From Abditibacteriaceae bacterium (GTDB lineage: Bacteria; Armatimonadota; Abditibacteriia; Abditibacteriales; Abditibacteriaceae), in NCBI GenBank assembly GCA_019239895.1, contig JAFAZH010000037.1, positions 1 to 64,000 on the forward strand: a stretch of DNA of 64,000 bases, read 5' to 3'. Position numbers and translations under genes: made by a program. Every line of letters begins with the position of its first letter. Position 1 is the first letter of the stretch. This document shows, one piece after another, positions 6,716 to 14,263 of the stretch. Below the pieces are notes generated by a model. It did not search any database. It was not told the origin of the DNA and was given only the letters and a program-made list of their open reading frames with translations.

Positions 6716-7294
6716 ATGCAGCAGATGGAAACCTACCCGAACTTTAAGCCCATCGTCATTGTATCCGATGCTTTTATGGCAACCTCGGCCACGGCAATAC
6801 GAGCCGGTTTGGAAGCCTTCGGTCTGAGAACGAGCCTTTTCCTCTGCGGCTTAGAGACTCATGTATGGGATGTCTTAGCTGGTAAATTACCCGATTGCGA
6901 CGACATCATCTTTGACTGTCACGGGGAGGAGGGCCAGTTACTCTTTGAGGTCGCCTCGCGCGACACAGCAGGATTCCAGCCCGTCAGAATCGGCCCGGCA
7001 GAAGTTCGGGCCAGAGCACAGTTGTCCCATAAGTTTGTGATTTCGTTAGCCTGCACGACCGGGACTCCTGCATTAGCCGAGGCTTTTCTGGCAGGTGGCT
7101 GCCGAGGTTTTATGGGGCCGCACGGCTGCCCGCACGTTCACGTCGGTTTCCTGTTCGTCTTGCAGTTCTACCGGCATTTACTGCAACATATCGGCAGTGG
7201 GGAAGGGAACTCACACCTTGCCGCAAGGGAGGCCCTTGAGGCGGCCCGCCACTTCGATGTTGACGCAGCCATGTTCACAATTTATGAGACATAA
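6716..7294 (+). CDS. Minimal CHAT-like (caspase-fold) protein
   Basis: 192 residues. A His-Cys pair appears in CHAT order: IIFDCHGEEG supplies the His and VISLACTTG the Cys, followed by ALAEAFLAGGCRGFMGP. This resembles the end of CHAT peptidase domains (LSACETG..LARAFLLAGA). CHAT domains are usually part of longer proteins with TPR repeats; here the domain stands alone. No ribosome site is obvious, and an ATG at 6725 is an alternative start. Protease function is inference from two motifs; it could be an inactive relative. Confidence 0.55.
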   Translation: MQQMETYPNFKPIVIVSDAFMATSATAIRAGLEAFGLRTSLFLCGLETHVWDVLAGKLPDCDDIIFDCHGEEGQLLFEVASRDTAGFQPVRIGPAEVRARAQLSHKFVISLACTTGTPALAEAFLAGGCRGFMGPHGCPHVHVGFLFVLQFYRHLLQHIGSGEGNSHLAAREALEAARHFDVDAAMFTIYET

Positions 7295-7421
7295 GCCAGC
7301 CCCAACATCTCAGCCATGCGGTGCCACTGACGCCTCCGGCTCCGTTGCACCGCGCCTGCAAACGTGGCTGACCCAGACGACCCCCATAATGCCCGCACCT
7401 CCACACTTAAAATGGAGCAGT

Positions 7422-8873
7422 TTAAAATGCAGGGGGCGCTAAGGGAAGTTGAATCTCGACCAGCAGACCGCCGCCTGCTGCGTTCACGGCGCGCACCTTA
7501 CCACCATGCAAGCGCACAGCCCGCTCGGTGATTGAAAGACCCAGGCCGACGCCACCGCTCTGGCGATCTCGCGCACCCTCAATGCGGTAGAAAGGGTCGA
7601 AGAGGCGAGTCAGAGCTTCCTCGGGCACGCCGGGGCCGCAGTCACGCACGGTGATAACAGCACGCTCTGGCTCGTCCGGTTTCTCCGTTGCTGATTCGCG
7701 GCGCAGACTGATTTCCACATCCTTTCCGGGAGGTGTATAGCGCACCGCATTGCGCACCACGTTCTCGACTGCGCTGCGCAGCAGGTTGGCGTTGCCGGGG
7801 ATAATGCACTCTTCCAGATTCACTACGCGCACCCCGCGATCTTGGCCGCTGGCCTCGAAGTCGGCATCGGAGGCAATCTCCCCCACCACATGCGCCAGGT
7901 TGACCACCTCGCCGCGCGCTTCGGCCCCGGCGGTTTCCAGGCGGGTGAGAGTCAGCAATTGGCCGATTAAAACATTCAGGCTGTCGGCTTCATGGTCAAT
8001 GCGTTCCAGGAAACCAACCGTCTCGCCCGTAGCCGTCTGCATCGCCAGGTCCAGGGCCACTTGCAGGCGAGCCAGGGGCGAACGCAATTCGTGCGAGATG
8101 TCACCCAGCAGGCGGCGTTCCGACATCAGCATACTCTCGACACGCTCGGCCATCACATCGAAATCGCGCCCCAGGTCGGCCAACTCATCACGGCGATTAC
8201 CCATTTGTGGGCCAACGCGCACCGCCAGGTTGCCTGCCGCCAGTTCGAGCGTGGCTTGCCGTAGTTTAATGGCAGGTGCCGTGAGGTAAAGCGCCAGGCC
8301 ATAGCAGACCGCGCCCAGCGTGAGGGCCACCACGAGCAGGCGCAGTAGAGCATCGGGATGGGGATGCCGCCACTCGTGGAACGGGTCGTTATGGTCATGC
8401 GGCCCACGCAGGCTTTGCATTGCGACATAGTAGCCACCACGCCGGGTTTCAATGCGGCGGGCAATCCAGGCATCGCCGTCATCTGCCGCCAGTGACGCTG
8501 TGCCCACATGGGCGGCTTCAGGTATCAGGGAGGCGGCCTTATCGGGGGCCGGTGGCCCCACCAGCAATCTTGGCACAGCCACCGGTTGCAGCGGGTCTAC
8601 AGCATAGAGTGATGCTCCGGCGCGATCTTCCGGGCCTTCGGGGTGGGGTCGCAGTGAAAAGCGCCAGGCTTCATACAGAGCCTTTTGCCCCCCGTATTCA
8701 TAAGCGACGGCGGCAGCCTGCGCCCGTGCTTCCAGGCTGTCGCCAGCCGCCCCATAAAAAAACCGGTCGAAGCCGCCGCGCTGCATGGCTAAGCCCAGCG
8801 CGAACAGCCCCGCGCCGATGAGGATTTGCGCGGCCCAGAAGCATAAAAAAATTTTGAGGAACAGGCTACGCAT
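7422..8873 (-). CDS. Sensor histidine kinase, CpxA-like
   Basis: 483 residues: one membrane segment at residues 7-30, a periplasmic region of about 140 residues, a second segment near 177-198, HAMP, then the dimerisation domain with DISHELRSPL (phospho-acceptor His261). The ATPase domain shows NVVRNAVRY, DCGPGVP and GGVGLGLSI. It follows the response regulator gene with a 3 bp gap, so the two form an operon. The pair lies beside a divergent set of secreted LTxxQ-like proteins, the layout of Cpx envelope-stress systems; that role is inferred. Confidence 0.9.
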   Translation of the reverse strand: MRSLFLKIFLCFWAAQILIGAGLFALGLAMQRGGFDRFFYGAAGDSLEARAQAAAVAYEYGGQKALYEAWRFSLRPHPEGPEDRAGASLYAVDPLQPVAVPRLLVGPPAPDKAASLIPEAAHVGTASLAADDGDAWIARRIETRRGGYYVAMQSLRGPHDHNDPFHEWRHPHPDALLRLLVVALTLGAVCYGLALYLTAPAIKLRQATLELAAGNLAVRVGPQMGNRRDELADLGRDFDVMAERVESMLMSERRLLGDISHELRSPLARLQVALDLAMQTATGETVGFLERIDHEADSLNVLIGQLLTLTRLETAGAEARGEVVNLAHVVGEIASDADFEASGQDRGVRVVNLEECIIPGNANLLRSAVENVVRNAVRYTPPGKDVEISLRRESATEKPDEPERAVITVRDCGPGVPEEALTRLFDPFYRIEGARDRQSGGVGLGLSITERAVRLHGGKVRAVNAAGGGLLVEIQLPLAPPAF

Positions 8874-8876
8874 AGC

Positions 8877-9656
8877 TTACTCGTTGGCCCCTGGCTCTGT
8901 TTCACTTTGTCCTGGTCGGGCATAGAGGTAGCCAACACCGCGCACCGCTTTGATGCGCTCGCCACCGCGTTCGTTGGGGCCAAGTTTGCGCCGCAGATTA
9001 GAAATATGCACATCAATGCTGCGGTCGTAGGGCAGGAGCGGACGGCCCAGCGCGGTTTTGGAAATCATTTCGCGGGTCACGATTTCGCCCGCTGTGCGCA
9101 ATAGCAAATCCAGTAGCTCGAACTCAGCCGTCGTCAGATCGAGTCGGGTCTTGCCCCGGTAGGCTTCACGGGTCGCGCCGTTTATTTCGAGGTCGCCGAC
9201 GCGTAGCGGTTGGAAAGGGGTGCCCGACTGATGGGACGCCTGGCTCACTTCAAGGGCGGTTTGCAACCGACGCGAAATCGCCCGCAGCCGTGCTACCAGT
9301 TCCCGTGATGAAAAGGGTTTGGGTAGATAATCGTCTGCGCCCAGTTCCAGGCCCAGCACGCGGTCTACCTCGTCGCCGCGCGCGGTCAACATCAGCACCG
9401 GCAGATGCGCCACGGCACCCCGGGCGGCGCGAATACGACGCAGCACCTCGAAGCCGCCAATGCCTGGCAACATCACATCCAGCACCACCACCGAATAGTC
9501 GCCGGTTAAAGCCTGCTGTGTCCCCGCCTCGCCGCTATGCACGGCGTGGGCGTCCATGCCTTCGCGGCGCAGGTATTCCGTGACCAGTTCGCACAACTGC
9601 ACATCGTCATCAATAATGAGCACGCGAGGCGTGCCCGCTTCCGTTGCGGTTTGCAT
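8877..9656 (-). CDS. OmpR-family response regulator, CpxR-like
   Basis: 259 residues. Receiver domain with an acidic cluster DDD at 16-18, phospho-acceptor Asp60 in VVLDVMLPG, Thr91 and Lys113 in LPKPF. The winged-helix DNA-binding domain ends with DVHISNLRRKLG and IKAVRGVGYLY. First gene of the operon with the kinase downstream. The divergent intergenic region contains GTAAA-N5-GTTAA half-sites, close to the CpxR box, suggesting autoregulation and control of the secreted-protein genes on the other side. Confidence 0.93.
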   Translation of the reverse strand: MQTATEAGTPRVLIIDDDVQLCELVTEYLRREGMDAHAVHSGEAGTQQALTGDYSVVVLDVMLPGIGGFEVLRRIRAARGAVAHLPVLMLTARGDEVDRVLGLELGADDYLPKPFSSRELVARLRAISRRLQTALEVSQASHQSGTPFQPLRVGDLEINGATREAYRGKTRLDLTTAEFELLDLLLRTAGEIVTREMISKTALGRPLLPYDRSIDVHISNLRRKLGPNERGGERIKAVRGVGYLYARPGQSETEPGANE

Positions 9657-9690
9657 AACCAGAGTTTACGTCTCACTTTGCTCCGATGGT

Positions 9691-9736
9691 GTAAACAATT
9701 GTTAAGAATTGTGCGTTGGCCTTAACAATTGCTTAC
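9691..9736. promoter_or_regulatory. Inverted operator pair, CpxR-box-like
   Basis: GTAAACAATTGTTAAG (9691-9706) and CTTAACAATTGCTTAC (9721-9736) are inverted copies, 15 of 16 identical. Each reads as GTAAR-N5-GTTAA, one base from the CpxR half-site pair. They lie in the divergent region between the response regulator and the first secreted-protein gene. A weaker related element, CTTACGGGCGCTTAACC, follows at about 9752-9768. Confidence 0.6.
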
Positions 9737-9854
9737 ATTCGGTTAGGAAAGGCTTACGGGCGCTTAACCTTTCGGCACCGCGCTACAATGAGAATAGAAG
9801 TATTGATTTGAGACGCCATAAATTAAAGCCACATCGAAAGGAGCCGCAACCGAC

Positions 9855-10748
9855 ATGAAAAGCCAGCAGAGAAGAGCTACTAACGCCCTGGTCGTGTTGA
9901 GTGTGATTGCAGGACTGTGCGCCACGAACGGCCACGCGCAGGGGCCAAAAGGTGCCGCCAAAGGCCCTGCCGGTGCCGATCACAACCGCCGACCTCCCGG
10001 CCCTGGCGGGCGAGGCTTTGGCGAACGAGGTTTTGGCGGGCCTGGATTTGGCGGGCCGGGCGGTTTTCGGCTCAATGCCAAGATGCGCCTGAGTCGCTAC
10101 TTGCATGATGTGGGTGAATTGGAAACTGGCAAGAACCAGTTGAGCAAGAGCCAGGCGAAGCAAGTTGTGCTTCTGGTGCAGCCGTGGCAGAAAAAGCCAA
10201 CCATGAGCGAAGCCGATGCGCAAGCTCTGTTGACTAAGCTCAGTGCCGTGCTGAACACGGGGCAGAAATCCGCACTTACCAAACTGGCCGCGCAAGATCG
10301 TCCTCCCGGTGGGCGCATGGGTGGCCCTGGCGGTGGCCCCGGTGGAGGGTTTGGTAGAGGATTTGGTGGCCCTGGTGGGCCGCCCCCCGATGGCCCGCCG
10401 CCCGGTGGCGGACGACGTGGTGACGGGCGACGTGGCGGCCCGCCAAACGGTCAACGGCCTGATGGCCCACCGCCTGGAGGTTTTGATGGTCGCATGGGCG
10501 GCCCCGGTATGGGTGGCCCCGGCAGAGGGCCTGGTGGTGGCCCGCCCAGTGCCAAACAGATGCAGCAAATGCGCCAGCGGATGCAGCAGATGCAGGGCTT
10601 TTTCAAGACTTTCAATCCCCTTTACCCGCCTGCTTCCTCCCCGGCGCTCAAAGCGATGCCCGCGCCCATGCGGGAAGGCGCACAACGGCGCTACCAAAAC
10701 ACCGCCGCAATAATTTCCCGGCTCAGCCACAAAGCGCAGAGCAAGTGA
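9855..10748 (+). CDS. Secreted Gly/Pro-rich protein, envelope-stress locus
   Basis: 297 residues. Sec signal peptide of about 28 residues ending in GHAQG. A Gly-rich stretch with GFGG words is followed by a helical core (LSRYLHDVGELETGKNQLSK) and a second long Gly/Pro/Asp tract (GGPPPDGPPPGG type), then a Gln/Met-rich segment. AAAGGAGCC lies about 11 bp upstream of the ATG. First of three similarly built secreted proteins in the same direction. The helical core resembles Spy/CpxP-type proteins in general form only; no family can be named safely. Confidence 0.7.
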   Translation: MKSQQRRATNALVVLSVIAGLCATNGHAQGPKGAAKGPAGADHNRRPPGPGGRGFGERGFGGPGFGGPGGFRLNAKMRLSRYLHDVGELETGKNQLSKSQAKQVVLLVQPWQKKPTMSEADAQALLTKLSAVLNTGQKSALTKLAAQDRPPGGRMGGPGGGPGGGFGRGFGGPGGPPPDGPPPGGGRRGDGRRGGPPNGQRPDGPPPGGFDGRMGGPGMGGPGRGPGGGPPSAKQMQQMRQRMQQMQGFFKTFNPLYPPASSPALKAMPAPMREGAQRRYQNTAAIISRLSHKAQSK

Positions 10749-10749
10749 T

Positions 10750-10873
10750 TTAACCACCGATGTACACAGATAAACACAGATGGAGGAGGACGGAAGATTG
10801 AGGACTTCTCATCCAGCATCGAGTAACCAGCATCCAGCATCATCCGTGTCCATCTGTGTTTATCGGTGGTTAA
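10750..10873. repeat. Intergenic palindrome, ACCACCGATG family
   Basis: Outer arms TTAACCACCGATGTACACAG and its near-complement ending CGGTGGTTAA enclose inner words GAAGATTGAGGA and CCAGCATCGAGTAACC. It fills the space between the first and second secreted-protein genes and may act as a terminator or mRNA-end hairpin. Confidence 0.85.
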
Positions 10874-10918
10874 TAATCCAGAAATTTAAGATGTAAAGAT
10901 TCAATAAGGAGATGTCAA

Positions 10919-11683
10919 ATGGCACAACAAAAATGGATGGTGGGCACAGTGGCCGTGGCGATGGGCCTCGGCTGGGTCGGCACTGCCAGTGCGCAACCGA
11001 ACCCCGGCGATGCGGGCAAGGCCGCTAATCCCCCGAACTGGCAGCAGGGGCCAGGAGGTGGGCCGGGCGGCCCTGGCGGTGGTAATCGCCCCGACTTTCG
11101 CAACATGACTCCGGCGCAACGCCAGCAGGCGATGCAGCAGATGAACACGCAACGACGCGAGCAGATGGTGCGCTTTGCCCTGGGCAATGTCGGTGTCACC
11201 AATGCCACGGTGCAAAATGCGGTCGTGGCCTATGCCAAAAATCAGGACGAAGCCCAGCAGTCGCTTCAGGAGTTAAGCAATAAGCTGGTGGAAGCGGTCA
11301 GCACTCCGGCCACACCCGACGACCAAATCGCCAAGCTGCTGGCCGACTTCCGCGCTGCCGTCGCCACGGCCCAGGAAGACCGCAAGGCTGCGCAATCGGT
11401 GCTGGATGCCAAGACGCACTATAGCCAGCAGCCGCGCCTGGCTCTCGCCCTCACCTCCCTCAACCTCATTGGCGACCAGACAGCGTTGCTCGGCACTGGC
11501 GGCAACATGGGCGGCCCAGGCAGAGGGCCAGGTGGCTTTGGCGGCCCCGGTGGCTTTGGTGGCCCCGGTGGTGGCCCCGGTGGTTTTGGCGGACGCGGTG
11601 GCCGTGGTGGATTTGGCGGCCCCGGTGGAGGTTTCGGTGGCCCCGGCGGTGGTGGGCCGGGGGGAAACGGCGCCAACAACTAA
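10919..11683 (+). CDS. Secreted Spy-like protein with Gly-rich tail
   Basis: 254 residues. Signal peptide ends near GTASAQ. After a short PGGGPGG linker comes MTPAQRQQAM, close to the LTxxQ motif of Spy/CpxP periplasmic chaperones, and a helical domain of about 120 residues. The last about 60 residues are almost only Gly, Pro, Phe and Arg (GGFGGPGG words). AAGGAG precedes the start. The helical core is paralogous to that of the next gene: compare YSQQPRLALALTSLNLIGDQ with YSKQPRLDAVLTVLGIVGNE. Confidence 0.75.
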   Translation: MAQQKWMVGTVAVAMGLGWVGTASAQPNPGDAGKAANPPNWQQGPGGGPGGPGGGNRPDFRNMTPAQRQQAMQQMNTQRREQMVRFALGNVGVTNATVQNAVVAYAKNQDEAQQSLQELSNKLVEAVSTPATPDDQIAKLLADFRAAVATAQEDRKAAQSVLDAKTHYSQQPRLALALTSLNLIGDQTALLGTGGNMGGPGRGPGGFGGPGGFGGPGGGPGGFGGRGGRGGFGGPGGGFGGPGGGGPGGNGANN

Positions 11684-11715
11684 TGACAAAATGCTTGGTT
11701 TAAAGGAGTTAACTC

Positions 11716-12585
11716 ATGACACATACACATATCACACGACCCCTCATCACACGACGCAATCGCGTCCCGCGCTGGCTCGCTGGAGCTGTGGCCTGTGGGC
11801 TGCTCGGATCGCTGGCTGTGCCATCGCACGCTCAGAACAACCCCGACCCAAATGGGGGCAACGGCGGCAATCAAGCCCCCCCCGCCGATTTTCGCAACCT
11901 CACCCAGGAGCAGCGTGACCAACTCATGCAGCAAGTGAGCGATTATACCCGCGAGCTAACCCTGCGCCTGATGCTCACTAATGCAGGCTTCGCCGATAAG
12001 ACCCTTCAGGACGCCGTGGTCGCGTTCGCTAACGAGCAAGCTAAAGCCACGCAGACCCTCGGCCAACAGCAGCGCCAACTGATGCAGGCCATGCAGGGCC
12101 AGACGGTGCCCGAAAAGCAGGTGGGAACTTTGCTCAATAACTTCAACGGGGCAGTGGAGGACGAAACCACGCGACGCGCCAACGCCCTTAAGGAACTGGA
12201 CGCCAAAATCAACTACTCCAAACAGCCGCGCCTGGACGCTGTCCTCACAGTTCTGGGTATTGTCGGCAATGAGATGGCGATTGCTGGCGGTAATAACGGC
12301 TTGATGGCTGGCTTCGGTGGGCCGGGCGGTCGCGGCGGATTTGGTGGCCCCGGTGGTGGCTTTGGTGGCCCCGGCGGTTTTGGTGGGCCAGGCGGCTTTG
12401 GTGGGCGCGGTGGTGGCTTTGGCGGACGCGGCGGTGGCTTTGGCGGGCCAGGTGGCGGCGGGCCAGGTGACGGCGGCCCTGGTGACGGTGGCGGCCCTGA
12501 TTTTGGCGGCCCCGGTGGGCCAGAGGGCGCACCTCCCAATGATCCGCCGGGTGGTCTGCCCGTTGCTGATGGGCGTCAAGCCTGA
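11716..12585 (+). CDS. Secreted Spy-like protein with Gly-rich tail, paralogue
   Basis: 289 residues. Signal peptide ending AVPSHAQ; LTQEQRDQLMQQ is a clear LTxxQ-like motif; a helical domain runs to about residue 195; then a Gly/Pro-rich tail of about 90 residues built from GGFGGPGG and GGPGDGG words. AAAGGAG lies 8 bp before the ATG, and the gap to the upstream gene is 32 bp, so they are probably cotranscribed. Likely a periplasmic or surface partner of the adjacent CpxRA-like system; that link is inference from context. Confidence 0.75.
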   Translation: MTHTHITRPLITRRNRVPRWLAGAVACGLLGSLAVPSHAQNNPDPNGGNGGNQAPPADFRNLTQEQRDQLMQQVSDYTRELTLRLMLTNAGFADKTLQDAVVAFANEQAKATQTLGQQQRQLMQAMQGQTVPEKQVGTLLNNFNGAVEDETTRRANALKELDAKINYSKQPRLDAVLTVLGIVGNEMAIAGGNNGLMAGFGGPGGRGGFGGPGGGFGGPGGFGGPGGFGGRGGGFGGRGGGFGGPGGGGPGDGGPGDGGGPDFGGPGGPEGAPPNDPPGGLPVADGRQA

Positions 12586-12639
12586 TGGTCAAGGTCGCGG
12601 GACAGACTAAGCTGCGGCTAAGCTAAGGCTGCGGCAACT

Positions 12640-12709
12640 CGTAGGGGCACCCCTCGTGGGTGCCCTTTGCTGGGCTTAAAAGAGGGCACCCACGAGGGGT
12701 GCCCCTACG
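12640..12709. repeat. Perfect 27 bp inverted repeat
   Basis: Arms at 12640-12666 and 12683-12709 are exact complements (CGTAGGGGCACCCCTCGTGG and on), with a 16 bp spacer. Each arm is itself partly palindromic (GGGGCACCCC..GGGTGCCC). It lies between the third secreted-protein gene and the propeller gene and could stop transcription, though no T-run follows. Confidence 0.9.
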
Positions 12710-12768
12710 GGTGACCACGCTCAAACATTATCTCAGCCTTTCTATTATTGCCCAGGGAAACAGTTTTT

Positions 12769-13851
12769 ATGCATTCAAGATTCGGCTTTATATTGCTACT
12801 GGCCATGCTGCACCCGGCACTTCTCCACGCGCAGCAACCTCTGACGCCCGCTTTGCTCATCCTCAATAAGCGTGACCGCTCACTGGCGATTGTTAACCCA
12901 ACCACCCGGCAGGTGGTGGCGCGGGTGCCAGCAGGTGAAGACCCGCACGAAGTGGTGGCATCGTCCGATGGAAAATTCGCCTATATTTCCAATTACGGCG
13001 GCCCGGGGAGCAACCTCAACACCCTTTCGGTGGTGGATTTAGTGGCACAGAAGGCTTTGCCCGCCATTAACTTAGGGGCGTTGCACAGCGCGCACGGTCT
13101 GGCCTTCGCAGGTGGCAAGGTCTATTTTACGGCGGAGACTAATAAGGTCATTGGCCGCTATGATCCCGCGACCCAGCAGGTGGACTGGGTATTGGGCTTA
13201 GGCCAGAACCGGACGCACATGATCGTGGTCTCCAAAGATACGACCAAGCTGTTTACCTCCAATGTCAATTCTGATACTATTAGCATCATTGAGCACATCA
13301 AGCAAACGGGTGGCCCCTTTGGTGGCCCGCCGGGTGGAGCGCCCTTTGGCCCACCGCCCAATGGAGCGCCTTTTGGCCCGCCCCCTAACGGGCCAGGCGG
13401 TAGGATGGACTGGGATGTGACCGCCGTCCATGTCGGCCAAGGCCCGGAAGGTTTCGATGTGGCCCCGGATGAAAAGGAAATCTGGGCAGCGAACTCGCAT
13501 GACGGTAGTCTTTCCATTATTGATGTTGCCACCAAACAGGTAACGCAGACATTGGATGCCCACATTAATTTTGCGAATCGTCTCAAGTTTTCGCCCGATG
13601 GCAAACTGGTCTTGATCTCCTCGCTGGGGAGTGGTGAAGTGGTTATTTTCGATGCTGCCACCCGACATGAGATCAAGCGGCTCAAGCTGGGGCGCGGCGC
13701 GGCGGGCATCCTGATGGAGCCGGGCGGGGCACGGGCTTATGTGGCCTGTAGCCCGGACAACACGGTGGCCGTAGTGGATTTAAAAACCCTGGAAGTCACT
13801 GGCCATATTGATTCAGGCCAGGAACCCGATGGTTTAGCCTGGGTCGAGTAA
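12769..13851 (+). CDS. Secreted YVTN-type beta-propeller protein
   Basis: 360 residues. Signal peptide MHSRFGFILLLAMLHPALLH then AQQ. Repeated blades carry the YVTN pattern, for example LAIVNPTTRQVVARVPAG and VAVVDLKTLEVTGHIDSG, each followed by PDGKFAY-like turns. Between blades, near residues 178-208, a Gly/Pro loop of GAPFGPPPN words echoes the tails of the three preceding secreted proteins. Start taken at the ATG at 12769; an upstream TTG has no better ribosome site. Likely an extracytoplasmic binding protein. Confidence 0.8.
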   Translation: MHSRFGFILLLAMLHPALLHAQQPLTPALLILNKRDRSLAIVNPTTRQVVARVPAGEDPHEVVASSDGKFAYISNYGGPGSNLNTLSVVDLVAQKALPAINLGALHSAHGLAFAGGKVYFTAETNKVIGRYDPATQQVDWVLGLGQNRTHMIVVSKDTTKLFTSNVNSDTISIIEHIKQTGGPFGGPPGGAPFGPPPNGAPFGPPPNGPGGRMDWDVTAVHVGQGPEGFDVAPDEKEIWAANSHDGSLSIIDVATKQVTQTLDAHINFANRLKFSPDGKLVLISSLGSGEVVIFDAATRHEIKRLKLGRGAAGILMEPGGARAYVACSPDNTVAVVDLKTLEVTGHIDSGQEPDGLAWVE

Positions 13852-13880
13852 CGCGTGCCCTATTGGGTATTAAGTTTAGT

Positions 13881-13961
13881 TTCACCGCAGAGACGCTGAG
13901 ATCACAGAGGAAGAGAAAGCTATGCTTTAAATCTCTGCGCCCTCAGCGTCTCTGCGGTTTT
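13881..13961. repeat. Intergenic palindrome, CGCAGAGACGC family
   Basis: Left arm TTCACCGCAGAGACGCTGAG pairs with CTCAGCGTCTCTGCGGTTTT. Short central loop. Same outer word as 19532-19674. Confidence 0.85.
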
Positions 13962-14075
13962 AACTTTGAGGTATTACGAGCAAGTTATCCTTTCGGTGGG
14001 TGTGTATCTCCACATTCATTTGACCTCTTGTTCTATCCAAGTCAAACTACTGGCTGGTTTAATACTGTTGTAGTT

Positions 14076-14222
14076 TCAGGGCTGACGGAGACCCGCCCCT
14101 GAAGGAGCGGGCTGAGCTGCAAAGGAAGCCACCTGAACGGAGCTAATGCGGCACACGCAGCCCGGTTCACCGGGCTTTTGCCCTTAGCCCGCTGCTTTAG
14201 CGGCGGGCTCCGTCAGCCCTGA
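14076..14222. repeat. Intergenic nested palindrome upstream of the esterase gene
   Basis: TCAGGGCTGACGGAG (from 14076) pairs exactly with CTCCGTCAGCCCTGA (ending 14222); inside lie further GCGGGCT/AGCCCGC pairs and a hairpin CCCGGTTCACCGGGCTTTTG that looks like a terminator. With 13881-13961 it fills most of the 412 bp gap between the propeller and esterase genes; no gene is seen there. Confidence 0.8.
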
Positions 14223-14263
14223 GTTTGTCTAAGCCAAAGAGCTTTAAGAATGGAGCAGTCTGC

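Noticed and set aside
11400-12592. Pro-rich frames on the minus strand opposite the Gly-rich tails
   Set aside because: They are the antisense reading of GGC/GGT/CCC codons. The plus-strand genes have signal peptides and ribosome sites.
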